A DNA stretch of 64,000 nucleotides from Owenia fusiformis (lineage: Eukaryota > Annelida > Polychaeta > Sabellida > Oweniidae), in contig CAIIXF020000012.1 of NCBI GenBank assembly GCA_903813345.2, forward strand, positions 22,208,184 to 22,272,183, read 5' to 3'. Within the stretch, counting starts at the first letter, position 1; each line of letters opens with the position of its first letter. The translations under genes and the position numbers were made by a program. Below the pieces are notes generated by a model, which worked only from the letters and a program-made list of their open reading frames with translations, made no database searches and was not told the origin of the DNA. Shown here piece after piece: positions 13,601 to 24,038 of the stretch.

Positions 13601-15601
13601 TGCTCTGGAGGAAATGTCAATTTTCGGACCAGTTGTACGTAACGCTGGTGGCAGCATGATATTTGTTATTTAGTGAGATGGTTTAGGATACACTTTTACA
13701 TTTGCCCTACCGAAGACTTGTTGATTAGTCATTCTATTCGTGAGATATTGAGTATCTAATTTGTCATACAAGTCTGATTTACTTTGGGCTATGTACGGAA
13801 TGTCAATTTTCGGACCAGCTGTACATCGCACTGGTAGCAGCGACTAGTTTGATATATTGTGAAACGTTTATGTATACATTTTTACGTTTGCCAAATGAGG
13901 GATGTATTGATTGACTTCTCTGTTAGGGGGATATATAATATCCAAACCGTCTTAAATCGCTTATGCAATTTGCGCTCTTGACGAAATGTCAATTTTCCGA
14001 CCAGTCGTACGTCACACTGCTACATGCCAGTCCTTTGCAATTTTGTCAGACGTTTAAGTATATATTTTGGAGTATACTCTAAAATGGATTTAATGAATGA
14101 TGTTCCCGTTCGTGATATATTCTATATCTAATTCGTCTCGAATCTATGATGGAGTTTGTGCTCTGGAGGAAATGTCAATTTTCGGACCAGTCGTACGTAA
14201 CGCTGGTGGCAGCATGATATTTGTTATTTAGTGAGATGTTTTAGGATACATTTTTACATTTGCCCTACCGAGGACTTGTTGATTGGTCATTCTATTCGTG
14301 AGATATTGAGTATCTAATTTGTCATACAAGTCTGATTTACTTTGGGCTATGTACGGAATGTCAATTTTCGGACCAGCTGTACATCGCACTGGTAGCAGTG
14401 ACTAGTTTGATATATTGTGAAACGTTTATGTATATATTTTTACATTTGCCAAAGGAGGGATGTATCGATTGACCTATCTGTTAGGGGAATATATAATATC
14501 CAATCCGTCTTAAATCGCTTATGCAATTTGCACTCTTGACGAAATGTCAAATTTCCGACCAGTCGTACGTCACACTGCTACGTGCCAGTCCTTTGCAATT
14601 TTGTGAGACGTTTAAGTATATATTTTGGAGTATGCTCTTGAATGGATTTAATGAATGATGTCCCCGTTCGTGATATATTTTATATCTAATTCGTCTTAAA
14701 TCGATGATGCAGTTTGTGCTCTGGAGGAAATGTCAATTTTCGGACCAATCGTACGTAACGCTGGTGGCAGCATGATATTTGTAATTTAGTGAAATGTTTC
14801 AGAAAACATTTTTACATTTGCCCTACCGAGGACTTGTTAATTGGTCATTCTATTCGTGAGATATTGAGTATCTAATTTGTCATACAAGTCTGATTTACTT
14901 TGGGCTATGTACGGAATGTCAATTTTCGGACCAGCTGTACATCGCACTGGTAGCAGCGACTAGTTTGATATATTGTGAGACGTTTATTTATATATTTTTA
15001 CGTTTGCCAAAGGAGGGATGTATCGATTGACTTCTCTGTTAGGGGGATATATAATATCCAATTCGTCTTAAATCGCTTATGCAATTTGCGCTCTTGACGA
15101 AATGTCAATTTTCCGACCAGTCGTACGTCACACTGCTACATGCCAGTCTTTTGCAATTTTGTGAGACGTTTGAGTATATATTTGGGAGTATGCTCTTGCA
15201 TGGATTTAATGAATGATGTTCCCGTTCGTGATATATTTTATATCTAATTTGCCTTTAATCTATGATGCAGTTTGTGCTCTGGAGGAAATGTCAATTTTCG
15301 GACCAGTCGTACGTGACGCTGGTGGTAGCATGATATTTGTTATTTAGTGAGATGTTTCAGGATACATTTTTACAGTTGCCCTACTGAGGACTTGTTGATT
15401 GGTAATTCTGTTCTTGAGATATTGAGTATCTATACAAGTCTGATTTACTTTGGGCTATGTACGGAATGTCAATTTTCGGACCAGCTGTACATCGCACTGG
15501 TAGCAGCGACTAGTTTGATATATTGTATGACGTTCATGTATATATTTTTACGTTTGCAGAAGGAGGGATGTATCGATTGACTTCTCTGTTAGGGGGATAT
15601 A
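7650..15601. repeat. 557-bp higher-order satellite, main array
   Basis: About fourteen units. The landmark GAATGATGTTCC recurs near 8522, 9079, 9639, 10196, 10755, 11311, 11868, 12422, 12983, 13538, 14095, 14654 and 15213, giving a 553-560-bp period. The three monomers within a unit are spaced about 184, 185 and 188 bp. Unit variants also recur at a higher level: TGTCATTTAG at about 8095, 9766 and 13110, and CAAACCGTCTTAAATCG at about 8928, 10600 and 13944, so blocks of three and six units have been copied. Small reading frames (for example 13205-13423 and 15347-15580) are chance frames of the repeat. Confidence 0.95.
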
Positions 15602-16229
15602 AAGGGTGGGCCAAAAGAACGCCACTTTTTTTTCAAAATGCTATAACTTTTTTAATTTTTGATACAAAATCATAATTTGCAGACCAAATGAAACTTGAGG
15701 TTGTTATCTAACCATGAATCATGAATTATACACTTTTACTTGAAAAAAATATGTCACCAGCGTCTCACTTAAACATGTGGTGTGCCATGAGAAATAAGCA
15801 TAATTTGCAAAATGTTCCTGAACTGATACGCCCTGATGACCGCCAAGATTAAATAGCCGCCCCTAATGCAAACGCCAGTGAGTATAGGGTATGGGGAGGT
15901 CTCCAGGAGATGGTATGAAGGCACCCAATCTAAAAAATTGCTCAACTAAACTGGCAATTAAGGCATGTGAAAAAAATATAGCTAACATTTCATTGATACT
16001 GCTATATCAGCAAGGCGACTAAAACTAAAATCTATCATCAAAGAGGGTGGCGGACCAATTGAACTCCTCTTTTAGATCAAATATTATCCCAGTTGAAGGA
16101 CTTGTTACATTATATTATTACTAAGAACCCTTGGCACTATATAACTGCAAAATTTGGGGTATGTAGGTTTGAAAATCAAAAAGTTATAGTGTCTTGAAAA
16201 AAAGTGGCGTTTTTTTGGCCCACCCTGCA
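15602..16229. mobile_element. Non-autonomous TIR element (MITE), 627 bp
   Basis: Ends are inverted repeats: AGGGTGGGCCAAAAGAACGC at the left and the complement of AGGGTGGGCCAAAAAAACGC at the right, with weaker similarity continuing for about 50 bp (including CTATAACTTTTT). It sits in the satellite at the TA-rich GGGGGATATATAATATCC site. The flanks fit either a TA duplication of a shorter site or a clean join, so a Tc1/mariner-like TA target is likely but unproved. No protein is encoded. Confidence 0.75.
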
Positions 16230-16637
16230 TAATATCCAAACCGTCTTACATCACTTATTGTTCCCGTTCGTGATATATTCTATATCTAATTCGTCTCGAA
16301 TCTATGATGGAGTTTGTGCTCTGGAGGAAATGTCAATTTTCGGACCAGTCGTACGTAACGCTGGTGGCAGCATGATATTTGTTATTTAGTGAGATGTTTT
16401 AGGATACATTTTTACATTTGCCCTACCGAGGACTTGTTGATTGGTCATTCTATTCGTGAGATATTGAGTATCTAATTTGTCATATAAGTCTGATTTACTT
16501 TGGGCTATGTACGGAATGTCAATTTTCGGACCAGCTGTACATCGCACTGGTAGCAGTGACTAGTTTGATATATTGTGAGACGTTTATGTATATATTTTTA
16601 CGGTTGCCAAAGGAGGGATGTATCGATTGACCTATCT
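16230..16637. repeat. 557-bp higher-order satellite, short segment
   Basis: Less than one satellite unit between two insertions. It ends with GATTGACCTATCT, whose last five bases (TATCT, 16633-16637) are duplicated at 22806-22810 on the far side of the large transposon. An uninterrupted GACCTATCTGTTAGG exists at about 11130 and serves as the empty site. Confidence 0.9.
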
Positions 16638-18463
16638 CACGGTGCCCATGTCAAGCTGCGCGCCCACTTAGGCGCGCAGTTTGTTTCGATCACAAACTGC
16701 GTGCCTAAGAACATTGGATCATTTAAGTTGGAGTCTGTATTTTGAAACGTAATTTAAAGACATTTATCCTGCGTTGTTTTCTTGTTCAATGCGTTCATTT
16801 TGTGGCGAATATACGAATCTTGCAAATACTAGCAAAAACTATGTGCAAATGAATCTAAGTTTTAAAACATAAGCAGATTAATGGCATTTTCGTCACTGAT
16901 TTAACGGGAATTTATACGTAAATCGATCTAGCACTTTAAACATAAATGACAAATACTTTAGACTCGTTTTATATTTTAATTCCTTACACATTTATCATGT
17001 ATAATTCAAAATATTTCGAGATAAAACAGATAATCAGGAGATTAAAAAGAAATAAACCACAAACTGCGCGCCTATTTTAGCCAGAAATTACAAACTGTGC
17101 GCATACACTATTAAAACTAGTTATTATCATTGGAATTTCTACAGAGGCACGTGTAGGTGTTTTCGATGTAGCTTTGGAAATTTTGCTTTATCGTCAGATT
17201 TTATGAGATTTTCATATTGAAAGTCAAAATGTATAATGACGTGTCGCAAAAAGGTGGCGCATTTGTTTTTTAAGGGTATCGCGTGAATGTAACTTTGATT
17301 CCCCGGATTATAAAATAATATTCTAATTAAAGTTATATATCATTTTAAAGCTGTTTCGATGAAGATTTTAGATCAACTACACTCCGTTCACATTTTTTGC
17401 GCGTTCGTTTTTAAAAAAGAGTTTTTTACCAAAACATCTGGCAAATATCCCATGTTGACACGTTACATTTTGAATTATTTTTCGTCTTTAAACGCTCATA
17501 ACTCAAATATATATGACTATTATACTTATTTTTCGTCTTGATAAAGGTAGATGGAAGTTTTATTTCAAAGGATGAATTTTAGTAAGCGTCCCATATTGTG
17601 ACGTCATAGAGTCTGAAAAATAGAATCTGTTGACAGCGACCTTTTTTGCTCATTTTTTGGTACCTTCAACTTTTCAGGTGTACATTAAACAAAAAATACG
17701 AGATCAATTTTTAATAAATCATACATGATTATTTTGCTCCTAAACTCTAGTTTATTAATAAATAGTTGATTTTGTTCACAAAAGTATGTGTTTTCTGTTG
17801 TATGTTGAAAAGTGGAGGACGAAAGGTTTCCAAAATTCATTAAAATAGGGCTAATTTACGCCATTCGCCTATTTTCAAGCACAGCAACACGTATATTTAT
17901 TTCACCTAAAATATCAATTGATTCGTGTTTTATGATGCTCCTAGCCCATTAACAATATATATATGATATCAGAGTTATTCGTCTAAAATGTTTTGAGATA
18001 TAGAGGTAAATGTGGAGGACGAAAGGATTTTTATGTGTGTTCATTTTTCTCAAAAACGTCATATTCTATCATGTTAAAAGCGAGGATCCTCTGGATTACG
18101 CCACAAAATGTGTAACAATGCGTGCACGAGCTTTTTGCGACACGTCAATAGAAGTGACAATTAAGTTGGGAACGAAAAAAACTTTTATTTTAAGATTACC
18201 ATCTTGGTGGATGGACTCTCATAGTGTTTCAATTATGGGGTTCTACTATTAGACACATATGTGCCTTGTATGGCGCTATGTTTTCTAATAATACAAAACA
18301 AGCTTGGATAGGCAAGCAGTTTGGAAATATTAGGCACGCAGTTTGGGAAATACATGTGAATATAGGCGCGCAGTTTGACAAGAAAAATGTTTAAATCACG
18401 TTTATGGCGTATTATCGTTTTGAACACAAACTTTGCTGCTTTAATCAGATAGAGTGATCCTAT

Positions 18464-21400
18464 TAGTGCAGTCAGAATGTGGGTTTCGGCGTGCGTTCAG
18501 AGGGATTTTATGAGACATAATTTTTCATGTTACTACTATGATTATACATATTTTTATGGATTATTAGATCTTAGTTTTTCAGCTTTTAGATTTTGTGGCC
18601 ATTTAACCCCCCATGGGCTAAAATTAGGACCCCTACTATAAAATTGGGCAAGAACTCAAAAAATACTCAGTGGAATGTTTCCAAATTACATTGTTATATT
18701 GGTATAGGCTAATTGAATATATGATAAAAATTTCATGTCACATGGTTAAGTGGTTGCCATGGAAATGGATAAAACATGCCCTTCGGGTGTCAATTTTCAG
18801 GCCAATTTTTCAGGACTGACAGAGTCATTTCATGCATATTTTGTTCCCAATGTGTTAGGAAGGGTTAAAATGTAAATAGAAAACTTCTATAATATATTAG
18901 CAACAATTGTATGTAAAGATCAGTCCACAAAACCTCAGATTTTGGCCTTGTATTGGTCCATGACTTATACAGGGGTCTATTTCATAGACTCGAGCTCCCA
19001 CATTGGATGGATGCTATAACTTTTGAAATAATGGAGATACAGGTCTCATTTTTTCAGATCTTCATAAATGGTTAGTTTTAAGTATTTTAATATACTTTGG
19101 GAGCTGACATGTGATTGGTTGCCATGGTAACCAGGGTTTTAGGGAAATTCTGGCCCCAACATTGGATGGATGCTATAACTTTTGAAATAAGGGAGATACA
19201 TGTCTCATTATTTCAGATCTTAGACTATGATTGATTATTAATACTAAATTAGACTTTGGGAGCTGAAATTTGATTGGTTACCATGGTAACTAGTTTTTAT
19301 TGAAATTTGGACCTCCTCAATTGATAAATGCTTAACGTTTGAATTTAAGCAGATACAGATATCATCATTTCAGGTCTTAAAAATTAATTAGGTTTGTGTA
19401 TTGAATTAGACTTTGTAGCTTAGCATTTACTTGATTGCCATGGTAACCATGTTTCGTCGTCATGGTACCCTTTATTTTTTATTTCATTTTTACCTTCATT
19501 TGAGAATGGTCAATTCACAACATGTTATACCAAAACACTCAAAATTATCATTTTGCTCTTAAATTCAGCAAATTATCCTGTATGTCTGACAGTATAGCCT
19601 CATTCCATTCTACTAGTTCTCACACATATTCTGACTCCCAACTTGTTTTTACTCATCATTATCGTTTTCATCTTCCACAATTACCTCTTCATTAAAAATA
19701 TCAACAATTTCTATTGGAAAGAAGGATTCTTTTGACCATTCTTGTGTTAAAGATTTGTCAGGGAATTCACAGTTCATTCATGCAGTGTTGGGCATAATGG
19801 TAGAGCTGGGTTTAGGCTGGTGGGAATGTGTCCATACATAGGTTTGATAATTTACCCTCTTCAAATGTGAAAGAAAATGTCAACACCTTCATAAGTGAGG
19901 GCAGCACTGTTCTGTTTTGTTCTGTATCTCATGGGAAACAGCTCATCTTGTAATCTATTAGTGGCAGTTATTTTTCTATTTCTGCTGTATTTTTGCAGGT
20001 GAACAATTCAACTTTCGATTTTATGGTAGCGGGAATTCCTATATTGTTTCCTATAGAAGAAAACAACTTTAAGAATTGTTTGTCTTCCGTTTCAGTTGAT
20101 TTACTTTTCCTCTGTTCTGATCCAGTAAACGCATTGAAGGCTAATATGGCTTCACACAGGACTTAGTCCTAGGTTTGCAGCTACAGGGGTTGGGTTGAGC
20201 TTCTGACATCTAATGGGACATAGTTCACATTTGAGGTTCTTAAGGTTGTTTTCTTCATAATAGGAATCAATATAGAAATTTCTGACACAAAAAAATCCAA
20301 AGTTGAATTGTTCACCAGTAAAAGTACAGCAGAATTACAAAAATATGTTTGTAACTTACATCAATAGATAACGATATGAGCTGTTTCACATAAGATATTC
20401 TCCAAAGCAGAGCCGTGCTGCCCTCACTTATGGAGGTTTTGACATTTCAACTCTTCCCATCTTTCAAGACTGGTCCTTCACTGCTTTCATTGCAACTAAT
20501 ATAATGCAATGAATTAAATGATGAACTCTTCCACCTTGTAATGATTGCTCATTATAACATTTGAAGAGTTCACTGTATATAAACCTTGAGGGGATCCTCA
20601 GCTCAGGTGGGGTTCTTTTGACATTTGATATGGCAATGGACCCAAATTTTAGGATCTGGTATGAGAATGCTCTCCAAATTATGACTTGAGAGGTATGGCA
20701 ATGGTCGGATTTGGGAATGGTTGTGAAAAATATGTTGCCCCACACTTGTTTTACATGTATGGCATTGATCTAGTATATTCTTAATGTGAGGTTGTTTTTG
20801 GTTGTTTTCCTCAATGATCTGCCTTCTTCTCGAGGCATTAGAAATTTTGAATGGCCATGTTTTCATATCTGGATATTTGGTATGGCACTGGTCCTATATT
20901 TGGGCATTTGGTATGGCTTTTGGGCATTATTTTGGTTGATATCGGAACACATTCAAATTTGACAGATTGGATGGGAACATATTGATATTTGAGGGTTCAG
21001 CCAAGGATCCCAACCACATTTTATACACAGTGAACCCACAGGGACCAGTCTTAACCCATTCTACCAAGTCCAATACTGCATGAATGGACCTAAGGATCCT
21101 TATCTCAAGAATGGTCAAAACAATTCTTCATTCCAACAGAAATTGATGATAAGAGGAAATTGTGCTAAATGAAAACAGTAATGATGAGTACAAATGAACA
21201 AATTAGGAGTCAGAGCTTTTGTAAGAACTAGTCCTATGGAATAAGGCAATATTGTCAGACATACATGTATTGTTTACTAGTATTTGATATTTTATGAGCC
21301 AAACAATGTTTGCATCTCTAGTATTATTGAGTCATGAGCATGTACACTGTATATCATATAAAATAGAAAAAAATCCCAAAATTAAGAATAAAATGGTAAC

Positions 21401-22458
21401 TTTGAGCAACTTGGTATTTTAGAATAAAGGTGAATCTGAAAACGAAAACAGCAGTTACCATGACAATGAAACATGGTTACCATGGCAGACAAATAAATCC
21501 TAGCTTCCAAAGTCTAATACAATACACACATATTATTATCTTACATCCGAAAAGATTATATCTTATCTGGCTGTATTTAAGAGTTATAGTGTTCATCAAT
21601 TGTGGAGGTCTGAATTTCAACAAAACCCTGGTTTCCATGGTAACCAATCAAATTTCAGCTCCCAAAGTCTAAATCAATACTTTAAATCCATCATTGTCAA
21701 AAATGTGAAAAAAATGAGACATGAATCTCCCTTATTTCAAAAGTTATAACACCCATTCAATGTTGGGGTCAGGATTTCCTTAAAACCCTGGTTACCATGG
21801 CAACCAATCATATACCAGCTCCAAACTTATATTAAAATACTTAAAACCAACCATTTATGAAGATCTGAAAAAATGAGACCTGTATCACCCTTATTTCAAA
21901 AGTTATAGCATCCATCCAATGTGGGAGCTCGAGTCTATGAAATAGACCCCTGTATAAGTCATGGACCAATAAAAGGCCAAAATCTGAGGTTTTGTGGACT
22001 GATCTTTACATACAATTGTAGCTAATATATTATAGGAGTTTTCTATTTACATTTTAACCCTTCCCAACACATTGGGGACAAAATATGCATGAAATGACTC
22101 TGTCAGTCCTGAAACATTGGCCTGAAAATTGACACCCGAAGGGTATGTTTTATCCATTTCCATGGCAACCACTTAAGCATGTGACATGAAATTTTTATCA
22201 TATATTCAATTAGTCTATACCAATATAACTTAGTAATTTGGAAACATTCCACTGAGTATTTTTTGAGTTCTTGCCCAATTTTATAGTAGGGGTCCAAATT
22301 TTAGCCCATGGGGGGTTAAATGGCCACAAAATCTAAAAGCTGAAAAACTAAGATCTAATAATCCATAAAAATATGTATAATCATAGTAGTAACATGAAAA
22401 ATTATGTCTCATAAAATCCCTCTGAACGCACGCCGAAACCCACATTCTGACTGCACTA
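18464..22458. mobile_element. 4.0-kb fold-back element nested in the larger transposon
   Basis: Very long inverted repeats: the left arm (about 18464-19490) starts TAGTGCAGTCAGAATGTGGG and the right arm (about 21400-22458) ends with its complement. The arms stay alignable for about 1 kb, including repeated GGTTGCCATGGTAACCAG blocks. A second, inner inverted pair lies at about 19876-20020 and 20285-20448. The loop is asymmetric: 20450-21400 has no left-hand partner. A possible 3-bp TSD (TAT) is too short to rely on. Family not recognised. Confidence 0.75.
19649..19777 (-). pseudogene. Short acidic C-terminal-like reading frame in fold-back loop
   Basis: A 42-residue minus-strand frame runs from ATG at 19777 to TAA at 19649. 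It contains FPDKSLTQEWSKESFFP and ends in an acidic tail, VEDENDNDE. Its composition looks like the C-terminus of a real protein rather than noise, so it may be the remnant of a transposase exon. I recognise no family and no matching upstream sequence. Confidence 0.25.
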
Positions 22459-22805
22459 TATATATTCTAGCATACACAGACACAATGGCTGAATAAACGG
22501 CAAATGACGATAAAAAGACATAGATATAACTTTACACTGTTAATTTTGAACACAGAAGTTACTTAAGACTCTTATATTGAGATAACTAGGTTTACATCGG
22601 GAAAAACATTGAGTACTATGAGTAAATTAAGTTCATCTTCACAGAATGGTACTATCTTTAGAACGAGCCTAACCTTGTATTCTTCGTATTTTGGCTCTTT
22701 TTGGGAGTCGTGTCCTCCCCGTCTCACATTTTGAAATATGCGCGCAGTTTGTCAGAGTTTCAAACTGCGTGCCTAGTAGGCACGCTGCTTGACATGGGCA
22801 TCGTG

Positions 22806-23068
22806 TATCTGTTAGGGGGATATATAATATCCAATCCGTCTTAAATCGCTTATGCAATTTGCGCTCTTGACGAAATGTCAAATTTCCGACCAGTCGTACG
22901 TCACACTGCTTCATGCCAGTCTTTTGCACTTTTGTGAGACGTTTAAGTATATATTTTGGAGTATGCTCTTGAATGGATTTAATGAATGATGTTCCCGTTC
23001 GTGATATATTTTATATCTAATTCGTCTTAAATCTATGATGCAGTTTGTGCTCTGGAGGAAATGTCAAT
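22806..23068. repeat. 557-bp higher-order satellite, right-hand end
   Basis: The satellite resumes exactly at the TSD (TATCTGTTAGGGGG) and breaks off inside monomer 1 after GAGGAAATGTCAAT. From 23069 the sequence is unique and holds the 3' flank of the helicase gene, so this is the right boundary of a satellite domain of about 20 kb, including its insertions. Confidence 0.9.
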
Positions 23069-23125
23069 ACAGCTATTATTCTAGTAAACCTCTATTATGT
23101 TACTGAAGAGTTAATTAAATAACAA

Positions 23126-23156
23126 TTTATTTCGATGATATCTACCATAGTTTATT
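23126..23156 (-). promoter_or_regulatory. Two AATAAA polyadenylation signals for the helicase gene
   Basis: AATAAA occurs on the minus strand at 23126-23131 and 23151-23156, about 111-140 bp beyond the stop codon at 23267. The 3' UTR would then end only some tens of bases from the satellite boundary at 23068. Confidence 0.55.
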
Positions 23157-23266
23157 CTTTGATACTTCTACTACAGTAAATTTCACATCAATACCTCGTG
23201 ACATCTATGGAAACCTACATGTATGTGTTGTGTACTCAAGTATTCTATAACAGTCTTTTCTACTTT

Positions 23267-24038
23267 CTACTGAGACTCTGCCGCTTTCAATTTCTTGAGT
23301 TTCTCTCTTAACTGTAAAACTGTACTCTGTAGTTTCTCATCATTGGCATATATCTTTAGGGCTTGTAGGAAACACTTATAGGCACCTTTAGGATTCTTTT
23401 CTGCATAGCACTCCCTTAAAAATAACAATGTACACAATCAACTTACTGTTATATTAAGCAATGGTATCCAAACAAAACATTTTTGTAGTTTGTAAATGAA
23501 TAAAAGGTTTGCAGAATATTGGATTTGAACCACCTAGACCCCATAGGTAACAACATTTTTACATAGGTTTCCTTCATACATTTGTATACTGATACAGACA
23601 ATAACAAGGCAAAATGTCATTACCTCCATTAAGTCATGTCATTCATTACCTTATTTATTACAGACGACAAACGCTGTACATGAAAAAGTTAAAGACTATT
23701 ACAATGTCAGCACTTGTGGTGATGACTTAATAAACTGACTAGCTTCTCACAGTTCATGGAAATGCCTTCCACCACCAAAATATCATGGACTCATTCATTC
23801 CAATTTATACCAGTCTTTACCTACTCAACTGTTAATGATGGGAAATAAAATAACTTTAAACCTTCAAATAGAGTACTTTATTACCTGCCCTTGCTTATTA
23901 GCTCATTGTACAGTTCCTTATGTTCCTCTGGTAGTGCACAAAATGAGTCTTCTTCATCATCAGAATCATCCCCTTCCTCCTCTTCTTCCTCCTCCTCTTC
24001 TTCATCAATCTCCTCATTTTCTTCATCCTCTTCTTCAA
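23267..24038 (-). other. ERCC6L: Last two helicase exons: acidic stretch and C-terminal TPR-like repeat
   Basis: The exon at 24038-23885 encodes a run of about 30 mostly Glu/Asp residues and then [20 protein letters not shown]. The exon at 23414-23267 continues [20 protein letters not shown] and ends [11 protein letters not shown]-stop. The helix-turn-helix spacing matches the single TPR that ends vertebrate ERCC6L, which supports both the assignment and the stop position. The plus-strand serine-rich frame at 23891-24124 is only the antisense of the acidic codons. Confidence 0.8.

Larger units (their letters stand above)
16638..22805. mobile_element. 6.2-kb TIR element with CACGRTG ends and 5-bp TSD
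   Basis: Inverted ends CACGGTGCCCATGTCAAG (16638) and the complement of CACGATGCCCATGTCAAG (ending 22805) extend for about 45 bp. They are flanked by an exact 5-bp duplication, TATCT (16633-16637 and 22806-22810). A 5-bp TSD with CAC...GTG ends is the signature of the Transib/RAG-like superfamily, though the AT-rich target is not typical of it. Nine copies of a GGCGCGCAGTTTG-like motif in both orientations lie in the subterminal regions. No intact transposase is visible, so I take it to be non-autonomous. The chance frames at 17359-17541 and 18010-18252 resemble nothing known to me. Confidence 0.75.

Noticed and set aside
18010-18252. 80-codon plus-strand frame in the 6.2-kb transposon as a transposase piece
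   Set aside because: No DDE-like motif, zinc finger or RAG1-like segment could be seen. It is short and isolated.
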